Shown: positions 54,604 to 63,654, numbered from the stretch's first letter. The stretch is DNA of 64,000 bases from Desulfobacterium sp. (GCA_016342325.1 JAEINR010000008.1:47242-111241), one strand, 5' to 3'. The notes: a model not told the origin generated them from the letters alone. Program-made: numbers and translations.

Positions 54604-56007
54604 CTAATAGTGGCTTGATCCGTCCCAACAGTGGGTGCAGAGCTGCTCCTTGGGAAGACCGATGGCCTGGATAAGGTCGTCGAGATTCTGGTACCTTAAG
54701 CTTGTGAGTCCAAGGCGTTCCGTGAGCCGTTCCACCATTTGGGTGTGCTGATCCGAGCCGTCCCTGGCGTAGCCTGAAAGATCCGTGTCCTTCTTGCCTT
54801 CGATATCAAAAATCGCCTTTCTGCCGGCAAGGTCCATGGAAGACCGGCTGGTGGAGAAGTTCAGGAATTCACAGGGGTGGATGAGGCAGGGGCAGGCGAT
54901 CCGCATGTGGACCTCTTTGGCGCCGTATTCGTAGAGAATCTGGGTGTTGTCCTGGAGCTGGGTGCCCCTGACAACGGAGTCGTCGCAAAATATGATGCGC
55001 TTTCCCTGGATGATCTCCTTGACCGGGATCAGCTTCATCCGGGCCACCAGGTTTCGCATGGCCTGGTTCTGGGGCATGAAGCTCCTGGGCCAGGTGGGGG
55101 TGTACTTTACATAGGGGCGCATGTAGGGGGTGTGACTTTCGTTGGCAAACCCCACGGCATGGCCGATGCCTGAATCCGGGATACCTGCCACAAAGTCGGC
55201 TTTTTCGGTTTCCTTCTTGGCCAGGGCTGCGCCGCAGTTGTAACGGACTTGCTCCGTGTTGATGCCCTCGTAGGAGGAGGCAGGATAGCCGTAGTAGACC
55301 CAGAGAAACGAACAGACCTGCATCTCTTTGCCCGGGGCCTGTACCATTTCCCATCCTTCGGCGGTGATGAAGGCGATCTCGGCAGGTCCCATGTAATGGT
55401 CCACCTCAAATCCCAGGTTGGAGAAGGAGCTTGATTCGCTGCTTGCAGCATAGGCGTCATTGCCCTTGGCGATGATGATGGGGGTTCGTCCCAGCCTGTC
55501 CCGTGCGGCATAGAGTCCGGCTTCCGTGAGGACCAGCATGGAGCAGGAGCCTTTGATCTTCTCCTGGGCGTTTCTGATTCCTGCCGTGAACGAGTCTGCC
55601 TGGCAGATGAGCATGGCCACAAGCTCGGTGGGGTTGATCCCGCCGCTGCTGGTTTCTGCAAAGTGGATGTTCTGTGAAAAGGCCTCGGCGGCAAGTTCCT
55701 CAAGGTTCGCGATCTTTCCCACCATGACCACGGCAAAGCGTCCGAGGTGGGAGTGAAGAATGATCGGCTGGGAGTCGGTGTCGCTGATCACCCCGATGCC
55801 CATGTTTCCGGTCAGCTTGTCCAGGTCGGATTCGAATTTTGACCTGAAGTAGGCATTCTCAAGGCTGTGAATGGTGCGCTGAAATCCATCTTTTCCAACC
55901 GTGGCAAGCCCGCCCCGCTTGGTTCCAAGATGGGACTGGTAATCGGTTCCGTAGAAAAGTTCCTTATTGCACGCTTCTTTTGAAGCGCATCCAAAAAATC
56001 CACCCAT
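54604..56007 (-). CDS. Amidophosphoribosyltransferase-like protein without the N-terminal Cys
   Basis: 467 residues from MGGFFGCASKEACN (ATG 56007, GGAAG upstream); upstream frames are non-homologous. The layout is PurF-like: class II glutaminase-type domain, then a PRTase domain with the PRPP motif IIFCDDSVVRGTQL and the family blocks GIPDSGIGHAVGFANES and RSFMPQNQAMR. Classical PurF starts MCG, using Cys2 as glutaminase nucleophile. Here residue 2 is Gly and the first Cys is residue 7. Glutamine use is therefore doubtful, and it may use ammonia or do another job. Such MGGFFG variants are known in other bacteria. It is divergent from the FadR-type regulator. Confidence 0.8.
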   Translation of the reverse strand: MGGFFGCASKEACNKELFYGTDYQSHLGTKRGGLATVGKDGFQRTIHSLENAYFRSKFESDLDKLTGNMGIGVISDTDSQPIILHSHLGRFAVVMVGKIANLEELAAEAFSQNIHFAETSSGGINPTELVAMLICQADSFTAGIRNAQEKIKGSCSMLVLTEAGLYAARDRLGRTPIIIAKGNDAYAASSESSSFSNLGFEVDHYMGPAEIAFITAEGWEMVQAPGKEMQVCSFLWVYYGYPASSYEGINTEQVRYNCGAALAKKETEKADFVAGIPDSGIGHAVGFANESHTPYMRPYVKYTPTWPRSFMPQNQAMRNLVARMKLIPVKEIIQGKRIIFCDDSVVRGTQLQDNTQILYEYGAKEVHMRIACPCLIHPCEFLNFSTSRSSMDLAGRKAIFDIEGKKDTDLSGYARDGSDQHTQMVERLTERLGLTSLRYQNLDDLIQAIGLPKEQLCTHCWDGSSHY

Positions 56008-56126
56008 GTTTATCTTCCATGTTAAGTTAACAGAAAAATACCTCACAAATACCAAACCCCTGAAATAGTCGTTATCCTTTTCCATGTCAAATAAATAAAG
56101 TTATTTCCGGGAAAGGCGAAAGGGTC

Positions 56127-56160
56127 TTGACGATTCATTTCTCAACTGGTATGACCTCTT
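56127..56160 (+). promoter_or_regulatory. Promoter overlapped by a FadR-like operator
   Basis: TTGACG (56127-56132), a 17-base spacer, and TATGAC (56150-56155) form a sigma70-type promoter about 30 bases before the regulator. AACTGGTATGACCTCTT (56144-56160) overlaps the -10 and matches the E. coli FadR consensus AACTGGTCGGACCAGTT at 13 of 17 positions. The conserved TGGT-NN-GACC core is intact. CTGGTA/TACCAG (56146-56165) adds an inverted repeat. Self-repression of the operon by the FadR-type protein is a direct prediction. Confidence 0.55.
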
Positions 56161-56190
56161 ACCAGAAGCCCAAACCAACAAGGAGACCCC

Positions 56191-56880
56191 ATGAATAAAC
56201 CCTTGCGTCCCGCAGAGCATGCGGAGCACCTGCTTTTGGAAGCGATCCTGAACCAGGAATATGCCCCCGGAAGCGCCCTTCCGGCCGAGCGAGTCCTCGC
56301 AACCACCCTGGGGGTCACCCGGCCCACCCTGAGGGAAACCCTCCAGCGCCTGTCCTCCAAGGGGTGGATCACCATTAGCCAGGGCAAGCCCACCCGGGTC
56401 AACGATTACCTGAACAACGGCGGTCTTGCCCTCCTGGGCTCCATGCTCAGCTATGGCAAGGGACTTTCCACTTCCATGGTGGAGCATCTGCTTCAGATGC
56501 GCTCGATCATGCTGCCGGGCATTGCCCGACTGGCTGCCGGGAACGATTCCGCCGCCATTTCCGATTACCTTAAAAAGATGCCCGACGTTGACCAAACGCC
56601 CCTGGACTTTGCCGAGTATGATTGGGCGTTGCAGAGCCTTGTGGTGACCCTTAGCGGCAATCCCGTGTTTCGGTTCATGTTCAACGATTTCACCCCCATC
56701 TACCACGGGATTGGAGAACTTTATTTTCAAGATCCGTTGGCCCGGCAAAACTCCCTTGCCTTTTATCAGGAACTGGTCCTTTCCCTGGAACAGGGCGAAG
56801 ACCGGGTGGAACAATGTGTCAAGAACGCCATGGAGACAAGTATCACTATCTGGAAATCAAGGAGAAAAGATGGAATTTAA
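56191..56880 (+). CDS. GntR-family regulator, FadR type
   Basis: 229 residues. The N-terminal winged helix (about 10-75) has ILNQEYAPGSALPAERVLATTLGVTRPTLRETLQRLSSKGWITI, the GntR signature and very like FadR of E. coli. The C-terminal domain (about 80-220) resembles the FadR acyl-CoA-binding domain. FadR binds long-chain acyl-CoA and loses DNA affinity. AAGGAG precedes the ATG. The GlpD-like gene starts 11 bases before its stop. It probably regulates its own operon through the site at 56144-56160, perhaps in response to fatty acids or acyl-CoA. Confidence 0.85.
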   Translation: MNKPLRPAEHAEHLLLEAILNQEYAPGSALPAERVLATTLGVTRPTLRETLQRLSSKGWITISQGKPTRVNDYLNNGGLALLGSMLSYGKGLSTSMVEHLLQMRSIMLPGIARLAAGNDSAAISDYLKKMPDVDQTPLDFAEYDWALQSLVVTLSGNPVFRFMFNDFTPIYHGIGELYFQDPLARQNSLAFYQELVLSLEQGEDRVEQCVKNAMETSITIWKSRRKDGI

Positions 56881-58414
56881 TAAGATTAAAAACAACTATG
56901 ACATGGTAGTCATCGGCGGCGGCATCACCGGTGCCGGTGTTTTTTTCAGGGCCGCAGCCATGGGCTTGTCGGTCCTGCTCCTGGAGCAGAACGATTTTGC
57001 CTGGGGCACATCCAGCCGATCTTCCAAGATGGTCCACGGGGGCCTGCGGTACCTGAAAGAGGGCAAGCTCCTCATGACCCGGGATTCAGTCACGGAGCGC
57101 CAGCGCCTTTTGTCCATCTTCCCGGGCCTGGTGGAGCCCCTGGAGTTCATCATGCCGGTTTACAAGGGCCACGGTCCCTCCAAACCCCTCATGGGGCTGG
57201 GTCTCTCCCTCTATTCCCTCATGGCCCTGAAAAAGCAGCACAAGGGATTGAGCCGGGCCCAGACGGAAGCGACGGTGCCCTTTATCAACACCCACAACCT
57301 CACCGGCGGATTCATCTTCGGTGATGCCCAGGTGGACGACGCCCGGCTGGTGCTGCGGATCATCAGCCAAGGCCAAGCCCTCGGGGGAACCGCCCGGAAC
57401 TACACCCGGGTCTGTTCGGTGAACAGAGATAGCCGGAACAGGGTTGCCGGGGTTACGGCCCAGGACACGGACACGGGCAAGACCATGGAGATTTCAGCTC
57501 CGGTGGTAATCAATGCCACCGGCGCCTTTGCCGAAGAACTCCACCCCTCACCTGAGAAAGGGCTTCATATACGGCCCCTCCGGGGAAGCCATCTGATCTT
57601 TCCTGGTCAATCCGTTCCCGGTGACAGGGTGATCAGCTTTATCCATCCCCAGGATAACCGGCCCATGTTCATCTTCCAATGGGAGGGGTGTGCCGTGCTT
57701 GGCACCACCGATGTGGACCACGGCCACGGACTGAACACTGAACCTGCGATCCAGCGGGAGGAGGCAGCGTACTTAATGGAGGGGGCGGACTTTGCCATGC
57801 CCGGTTTGAACCTTGACCCAAAAACCTGCATCGCCTCCATGGCAGGGGTGAGGCCGGTGTTGAGCCACGGCGGCACCAATGCCAGTAAGGAGTCCAGGGA
57901 GCATGTGGTGTGGGAGGACCAGGGGCTTGTGACCATCACCGGCGGCAAGCTCACCACCTTCAATCTCCTTGCAAGGGATGCCATCAAGGCGGCAAAAGAC
58001 TATCTGCCGGCCAATACCCAAATGGTTGATCCCCTGGGTTTAAATATAGCTCCCAATGAGACTTCGTCAGCACCGTCCCTTTCCGCCACGGACCGGCGCA
58101 GGCTCTATGGACGGTACGGCAACGGGGCCACTGACATTATCGAGTCCGGGAACGACCTTTCCCACCTTGGCACCACCGCTACCCTGTGGGCCGAGCTTGC
58201 CTATGCCGCCGAACACGAGCAGGTGCGCCACCTGTCAGATCTGATGCTCCGCCGGACCCGGCTGGGCATTCTACTTCCCCAGGGAGCAAAGGAGCACCTC
58301 AAGGCCGTTGAAACCATTTGCAAACCCTTGCTTAAGTGGGACGACCAGCGCTGGCTCCAGGAGAAACAGGATTATCTGACCCATTGGAACCGTCACTACT
58401 CTTCGCCGTTTTAA
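56870..58414 (+). CDS. Glycerol-3-phosphate dehydrogenase-like FAD enzyme
   Basis: 514 residues from the ATG at 56870 with AAGGAGAAAAG upstream. The FAD-binding motif is GGGITGAG (16-23), followed by FAWGTSSRSSKMVHGGLRYL, typical of GlpD-family enzymes that oxidise glycerol 3-phosphate to DHAP. Further signatures are LRGSHLIFPG, VLGTTDVDHGHG, AGVRPVLSHGG and TITGGKLTTFNLLARD. It belongs to a four-gene operon with an FGGY kinase and an AGPS-like FAD enzyme, which points to making or using DHAP-linked lipids. GlpD itself or a paralogue is possible. Confidence 0.83.
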   Translation: MEFNKIKNNYDMVVIGGGITGAGVFFRAAAMGLSVLLLEQNDFAWGTSSRSSKMVHGGLRYLKEGKLLMTRDSVTERQRLLSIFPGLVEPLEFIMPVYKGHGPSKPLMGLGLSLYSLMALKKQHKGLSRAQTEATVPFINTHNLTGGFIFGDAQVDDARLVLRIISQGQALGGTARNYTRVCSVNRDSRNRVAGVTAQDTDTGKTMEISAPVVINATGAFAEELHPSPEKGLHIRPLRGSHLIFPGQSVPGDRVISFIHPQDNRPMFIFQWEGCAVLGTTDVDHGHGLNTEPAIQREEAAYLMEGADFAMPGLNLDPKTCIASMAGVRPVLSHGGTNASKESREHVVWEDQGLVTITGGKLTTFNLLARDAIKAAKDYLPANTQMVDPLGLNIAPNETSSAPSLSATDRRRLYGRYGNGATDIIESGNDLSHLGTTATLWAELAYAAEHEQVRHLSDLMLRRTRLGILLPQGAKEHLKAVETICKPLLKWDDQRWLQEKQDYLTHWNRHYSSPF

Positions 58415-58432
58415 CCCCTTTGGAGGATTCAC

Positions 58433-59983
58433 ATGGCAGACCAAACGTTACTGGCAATAGACTGCGGCACCCAGAGCCTGAGGGCGCTCCTGTTTACAGA
58501 CAAAGGAGACCTTGTGGCACGGTCCCAGGTCGAGTACATCCCCTATGTCTCTCCCCGGCCGGGCTGGGCTGAGCAGGATCCCGAGATCTACTGGAACAGC
58601 CTCTGTGCTGCCTGTCAGGAGCTCAAGGAGCGGCATCCCACCCTCTTTAGCGCCATTGCCGGGGTGGGGGTAACCTCCCAGCGCACCACCATGATCAATG
58701 TGGATGAAAACGGCGACCCCCTTCGTCCGGCCATTGTCTGGCTGGACCAGCGGCGGGCAGAGGCAAAGTTCGGCACCAAAGGGCTCATCGGCATGGGGCT
58801 CAAGCTTGCCCGGATGGACGGCCTGGTCAAGGGCATTCAGACCCAGGGCAAGTGCAACTGGATCATGCAGAACCAGCCCGAAATCTGGGAGAAAACCCGT
58901 TGCTATCTCCAGGTGTCGGGCTTCCTCAACCATCGGTTAACGGGCCGGTTCCTGGATTCCGTGGCCTCCCAGATCGGCCACATTCCCTTTAACTACAAGA
59001 CCATGGAATGGGCCTCCAAATATGATCTGCCGTCCCTGTTCTTTCCCGTCCCAAGGGAGAAACTGCCCCAGCTGGTCAAGCCCGGTGACCTTATCGGCAC
59101 CATAACCCCAAAGACCGCACAGCTCACGGGCCTGAAGCAGGGGCTCAAGGTGATTGCCTGCGGTTCGGACAAGGGCTGTGAAACCCTTGGGGCAGGGGTC
59201 GTGGATGATTCCATGGTGAGCCTGAGCTTCGGCACCACGGCCACGGTCCAGACCACCACGGAAAAATACTATGAGCCCGTCCGGTTCATGCCCCCCTATC
59301 CAGCCTCCATTCCCTCCCGGTACAATCCCGAGATGGAGATATTCCGGGGCTTCTGGATGATCACCTGGTTTAAGAACGAGTTCGCCCACCAGGAGGTTGC
59401 CGAGGCAAAAGAGCTCGGCATTGCCGCCGAAGAGGTGCTGAACCGGCACCTGGCCACCACCGACCCTGGCGCCATGGGACTCGTGGTTCAGCCCTATTGG
59501 GGTCCGGGCCTGGAGCATCCCTGTGCCAAGGGTGCCATGATCGGGTTCGGCGATATCCACACCAAGGCCCACATCTACAGAGCCGTGATCGAGGGCCTGG
59601 GTTTCGCACTCAAGGACGGCCTGGAAACCATGGAAAAACGGGGAAAATTTTCCGCCCAACGGGCCGCAGTGTCCGGTGGTGCTTCCCAGAGCGACGAGAT
59701 CTGCAAGATAACAGCAGACATCTTCAATCTTCCCATGGTCAAGGGCAGAACCCATGAGACCTCGGGCCTGGGTGCCGCCATCATCACGGCCACGGGCCTT
59801 GGGATCTTCCCGTCCATCCAAAGCGGCATCGACGCCATGGTCCATGAAGAGACCGTGTTTACGCCCAACCCCGCCAACGTTGAAATTTATAGCAGTATTT
59901 ACTCCAGGGTCTACCAAAGAATTTTTCGGGCCCTTGAACCCCTTTACACCGAAATCCAAGCCATCACCGGATATCCAGAATAG
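58433..59983 (+). CDS. FGGY-family carbohydrate/polyol kinase
   Basis: 516 residues. The FGGY kinase fold is clear: LLAIDCGTQSLRALLF and VGVTSQRTTMI in the first domain; GLKQGLKVIACGSDKGCETLGAG, LSFGTTATVQTT and AAVSGGASQSDEICKITADIFNLPMV in the second. Glycerol or a related polyol is the obvious substrate guess because the neighbours are GlpD-like, but the sequence differs from typical GlpK and may prefer another polyol. GGAGG precedes the ATG. It ends 14 bases before the next gene. Confidence 0.82.
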   Translation: MADQTLLAIDCGTQSLRALLFTDKGDLVARSQVEYIPYVSPRPGWAEQDPEIYWNSLCAACQELKERHPTLFSAIAGVGVTSQRTTMINVDENGDPLRPAIVWLDQRRAEAKFGTKGLIGMGLKLARMDGLVKGIQTQGKCNWIMQNQPEIWEKTRCYLQVSGFLNHRLTGRFLDSVASQIGHIPFNYKTMEWASKYDLPSLFFPVPREKLPQLVKPGDLIGTITPKTAQLTGLKQGLKVIACGSDKGCETLGAGVVDDSMVSLSFGTTATVQTTTEKYYEPVRFMPPYPASIPSRYNPEMEIFRGFWMITWFKNEFAHQEVAEAKELGIAAEEVLNRHLATTDPGAMGLVVQPYWGPGLEHPCAKGAMIGFGDIHTKAHIYRAVIEGLGFALKDGLETMEKRGKFSAQRAAVSGGASQSDEICKITADIFNLPMVKGRTHETSGLGAAIITATGLGIFPSIQSGIDAMVHEETVFTPNPANVEIYSSIYSRVYQRIFRALEPLYTEIQAITGYPE

Positions 59984-59997
59984 AAAAAGGAGAGACC

Positions 59998-61686
59998 ATG
60001 GGCAAGACTGATTTTACACCGAAATTTGAAGTAAACCCTCCAAAACCCGGCACCTTTAGATCCATCTTCAAGTGGGGGAAACACGATCAATACAAGCACC
60101 CAAGCCAGGGCTTCTTTTCCGTGATCCAGGAGTCCCTGGATCTGCCGGACTACCACTTTTCCCAAAAAAAAGCCACCGGGGACCAGCCCGTGGCGGACAC
60201 CGTCCCGTCCAACATCACCCAAAAAGATCTTGTGGCAATTACCCAGATCGTGGGTACGGAGAACATCGATAAAAGCACCTATGCCCGGCTCTTCCATGCC
60301 ACAGGTAAATCCATGGAGGATGTCCTCCGGCTCAGGCACAGCGTCATCGAACATCTCCCGGATCTCGTCATCCACCCCAGAAACAAGGACGATGTCCAGA
60401 AGATCGTCAACCACTGCAACCTCAACAGCATCCCCGTCCACATCTACGGGGGAGGAAGCTCCGTCACCCAGGGCCTTGAGTGCAGAAAAGGCGGGGTCAC
60501 CCTTGTCATGGGCACCCACATGAACAAGGTGCTGGAGTTCAACGAGACCAACCAGACTATCACGGTGGAGCCGGGCATGATGGGGCCGGCATACGAAGAG
60601 ATCCTCAACAACGCCCCCAAACGATTTAAAGCGGCCCACGCCTACACCGGCGGACACTTTCCCCAATCCTTTGAGTACTCCTCAGTTGGCGGGTGGATCG
60701 TGACCCTGGGCGCAGGCCAGGCCTCCTCCTACTACGGTGATGCCTATGACCTTGTGATCAGCCAGGAATACGTCACCCCCACGGGCACGTTCACGACCAA
60801 AGACTATCCCGGCACTGCCACCGGTCCCAAGATAAACGATATGATGAAGGGCAGTGAAGGCTGTTTCGGCGTACTTGTCGCCGTCACCTTCAAGATCTTC
60901 CGCCACTTCCCCAAGAACACCCGCTCCTTTGGTTTCATCTTCCCCTCCTGGGAAGCGGCCGTCACCGCCTCCAGGGAGATCTGCCAGGGCGAGTTCGGCA
61001 TGCCCTCGGTCTTGAGAATCTCAGATCCCGAAGAGACCGATGTGGCCATGCAGATGTACGGCATCCAGGACACCGTGCTGGACCGCTTCATGCAGTTCAA
61101 ATCCTTCAAGCCCAAACAAAGATGCTTCCTCATGGGCCAGGTCGACGGGGACCGACGCTACACCGCCATGGTCAAGGGCAACATAAAAAGGGTGTGCAAG
61201 CAAAACAAAGGCATGTATATCACGGGCTATCCCATGAAAAAGTGGAGCCACGGCAGGTTCTCAGATCCCTACATGAGGGACTCCCTCAACGACTTTGACG
61301 TGCTCATCGACACCCTGGAGTGCTCTGTCACCTGGGAGAACCTCCACTCCCTCCACACCGAGGTTAGAAAACACATCAAGGCCAATCCCCACACCATCTG
61401 CATGACCCACGCCTCCCACTTCTATGCCCAGGGCACCAACCTCTACTTTATCTTCATCACAAGGAACAAGGATCTCGAAGAGTTCAGGAAGTTCCAGAAG
61501 GGCATCATCGAGCAGATCAACGCCAACAAAGGCTCCCTGAGTCACCACCACGGCGTTGGCAGGCTTATGTCGACGTTCATGGAAGACCACCTGGGAAAAG
61601 AGCAGATGGACGTTCTCAAGGCCCTGAAGCACCATTTTGATCCCAACGGCATCATGAACCCCGGAGGAACCCTGGGGCTTGATTGA
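59998..61686 (+). CDS. Alkylglycerone-phosphate-synthase-like FAD enzyme
   Basis: 562 residues. The FAD-binding (PCMH-type) domain reads HIYGGGSSVTQGLECRKGGVTLVM, then TGGHFPQSFEYSSVGGWIVTLGAGQASSYYGDAYDLVIS, a variant of the ADPS/AGPS signature. HHHGVGR (HHH at 516-518) matches the AGPS active-site histidines. AGPS swaps an acyl for an alkyl chain on DHAP, the first ether-bond step of plasmalogens. Related FAD oxidases (lactate or D-2-hydroxyacid) are the alternative. Together with the GlpD-like and FGGY genes it suggests DHAP-based ether-lipid or glycerol metabolism under a FadR-type regulator. Confidence 0.72.
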   Translation: MGKTDFTPKFEVNPPKPGTFRSIFKWGKHDQYKHPSQGFFSVIQESLDLPDYHFSQKKATGDQPVADTVPSNITQKDLVAITQIVGTENIDKSTYARLFHATGKSMEDVLRLRHSVIEHLPDLVIHPRNKDDVQKIVNHCNLNSIPVHIYGGGSSVTQGLECRKGGVTLVMGTHMNKVLEFNETNQTITVEPGMMGPAYEEILNNAPKRFKAAHAYTGGHFPQSFEYSSVGGWIVTLGAGQASSYYGDAYDLVISQEYVTPTGTFTTKDYPGTATGPKINDMMKGSEGCFGVLVAVTFKIFRHFPKNTRSFGFIFPSWEAAVTASREICQGEFGMPSVLRISDPEETDVAMQMYGIQDTVLDRFMQFKSFKPKQRCFLMGQVDGDRRYTAMVKGNIKRVCKQNKGMYITGYPMKKWSHGRFSDPYMRDSLNDFDVLIDTLECSVTWENLHSLHTEVRKHIKANPHTICMTHASHFYAQGTNLYFIFITRNKDLEEFRKFQKGIIEQINANKGSLSHHHGVGRLMSTFMEDHLGKEQMDVLKALKHHFDPNGIMNPGGTLGLD

Positions 61687-61733
61687 TGTTTTTCTAACCA
61701 AAGATTCAAAGCAAAACAGGTAGATTACTATCT

Positions 61734-61768
61734 AAGGGGTTTTCTTGTTGATTTTATGAGAACCCCTT
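61734..61768 (+). terminator. Probable terminator of the FadR-GlpD-FGGY-AGPS operon
   Basis: AAGGGGTTTTC (61734-61744) pairs with GAGAACCCCTT (61758-61768), 10 of 11 pairs with a 13-base loop. TATATAAC follows. It lies 48 bases past the AGPS-like stop. Confidence 0.6.
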
Positions 61769-61848
61769 TATATAACATCAGTGCTTCTGCCTGTTTTTGC
61801 TTTTCTCCAATTGCGAGATTGTATGTAACTGGAGGAGCGGAGCTATTC

Positions 61849-62908
61849 TTACAGATCAAGTGGGCTTTTGGCTTCCTTCAAGGTTTTGGATCTCACCGTG
61901 TGGGTGTAGATCATGGTCGTTCTGATATCACTGTGACCCAGGAGCTCCTGAATGGTACGGATATCATAGTCACCAATTCGCTTAGTTAATCTGGATTTTC
62001 CCTTTCCCGTCGAAATTGAAATTGTTAACCCTTAGGTTCAGACATTCAAACAGCCTCAGTCCGCATCCATACAATAACTTGACCAGCAGATCATAGGGAT
62101 ATGGAAGATTGTCCAGAACCCTGTGGACTTCATCCTTGGAAAGAACAACTGGAATATAGGGTCGTTTTTTTGCCCTGACTACCCCTTCAATCTTTCCGAA
62201 TTCTCTGCCAAGGACGTGGCGATAAAAAAACAATAATCCATTGAATGCCTGGTTCTGCGAAGATGCAGAAACCTTCATCTCAACAGCCAGATGGGTTAGA
62301 AATCGTTTTACATCTTCCGAATCAAGTGATTCCGGTGCTTTTGAGCCTAAAAAGGCCTGTAGCTTATAAGCCCAGTTCCTGTAGGATTTGAGCGTCTTGG
62401 GTGAATAATGACGCACCTTTATTTCATCTGCCAGGTCTGCTATAGCTTTTTGCCATTTTTGTTTCGGATTCTCTGCCTGATCGGACACGGGAGTATCGGC
62501 CGGAAAGCTTGAGGTAGCCTCTTTTGCAAATTGTTTTGTGGAGGGCCTTTTTTCATTCTCTCTTGCGGTTACATTTTGAGCGAAATCGACTCCGGGTGTA
62601 TACGGTTTTGCAGTCGGTTCCTGCCGGGACAACGAATAAAATAGATGAACCGCATGGGATGCCTGTTGCAGGAAATTCGTATTTTTTTTTTTAGACCGAA
62701 GTTTTTCAATAAAGGGAGGCAGACTTCCTGGCTCGGTTTTCCTGAAACCGTATTTATGACAAAAATCCAGATAGAACCGTAGCCATTTTACATAATACCC
62801 ATGGTTGTTCGGAGGTATATTGTTTGCCTGTAATTCAAAATTGTAATTTTCTAATAAAATCGGTTCGATTTTAATCATTTTGGAGTTATCCAGAAAACTG
62901 TATATCAT
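61849..62908 (-). pseudogene. Tyrosine recombinase (integron-integrase-like) with internal deletion
   Basis: The N-terminal 308 codons (from 62908) include a recombinase core-binding domain (KVRHYSPKTLKSYRNWAYKLQAFLG, LAVEMKVSASSQNQAFNGLLFFYRHVLG) and [27 protein letters not shown], the first catalytic Arg block. The frame then stops at 61982. In another frame the end of a catalytic domain follows: [23 protein letters not shown] and [14 protein letters not shown], with the nucleophile Tyr. The middle part with the H-x-x-R box is missing. A deletion plus frameshift therefore inactivates a once-complete enzyme of the IntI-like group. I see no attC array beside it. Confidence 0.8.
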
Positions 62909-63213
62909 TCAATATGGAGTGTTATACTGTTAGGGAACATGGTAGCATGCTTCAAAATTGATTGTCAAATTATGTCAAATTTGATACCGGATGAGTGTTA
63001 TCCGACAGCGGAGATACTCAGAAAAAAAACTGGTCAACCTCTTGTTAATCAATTTGAATAAATATTTCGAATATGCCAAATTACAAAAGCCTGTAAAATA
63101 ACAAGCACCTCGTTTTACTCTGTCTTAAACTGCATATAGCAGTTGACAAACTATACATACAGCATTTACGTTATATGGCAAATTTAGTTTTAATCTGATA
63201 TGGATAAATAATT
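62909..63213. other. AT-rich intergenic region upstream of the pseudo-receiver gene
   Basis: 305 bases, strongly AT-rich with short repeats of ATTGTCAAATTATGTCAAAT type near 62960. No gene is supported. It probably holds the promoter of the receiver-domain gene. Confidence 0.3.
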
Positions 63214-63594
63214 ATGTCTCTTTCATCTGCTATACTTATTGCTGACAACTCGGAGATGCTGCGATCCATGATCAAAAGGGCACTTCACAGTGCCGGCTTT
63301 ACAAGCACCCTTGAAGCTGAGGACGGAAAACAGGTCTTAGATCTTCTCATGGAACAAAAGGTGGATCTGATCATATCCGGTATCAACATGCCAAAAGTCA
63401 ATGGGATAGAGCTTTTAAGAGCCTTGAAAAACCACTATAGCCTGAAGGTCATACCCTTTATTGCACTGCTGTCGGACACACAGGGTCAAACCTATGATTC
63501 TTTGATGGCGGCAAAGCCTGACGGGTTCATCAAAAAGCCGTTTACCAATGAAGAGCTAACCAATAAAGTTAACTCTATTTTAGGCTTTTTATAA
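63214..63594 (+). CDS. Single receiver domain lacking the phosphoacceptor Asp
   Basis: 126 residues, CheY-sized, with no output domain. The fold is clear (ILIADNSEMLRSMIKRALHSAGF, DLIISGINMPKVNGIELLRAL, PDGFIKKPFTNEEL). Position 56, where the phosphorylated Asp should be (ISDxNMP), is Gly. The codon is GGT instead of GAT, a single base change. The acidic pair at 11-12 is Asp-Asn. The switch Lys is kept. It is therefore a pseudo-receiver that cannot be phosphorylated at the usual site. It may signal by binding only, or be a young broken gene. Confidence 0.82.
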   Translation: MSLSSAILIADNSEMLRSMIKRALHSAGFTSTLEAEDGKQVLDLLMEQKVDLIISGINMPKVNGIELLRALKNHYSLKVIPFIALLSDTQGQTYDSLMAAKPDGFIKKPFTNEELTNKVNSILGFL

Positions 63595-63625
63595 TATCTA
63601 TAAATATTATAAAAAGCCTAAAATA
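63576..63625. terminator. Perfect 22-bp inverted repeat at the end of the pseudo-receiver gene
   Basis: The arm at 63576-63597 (TATTTTAGGCTTTTTATAAT...) is perfectly complementary to 63604-63625, with a 6-base loop. The first arm overlaps the last codons and the stop codon of the receiver gene. It is AT-rich and no T-run follows the stem, so termination is likely but not certain. It may also be the edge of a mobile element. Confidence 0.6.
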
Positions 63626-63654
63626 ACATCCTCGAAACGTCTTAGGTTAACGTT

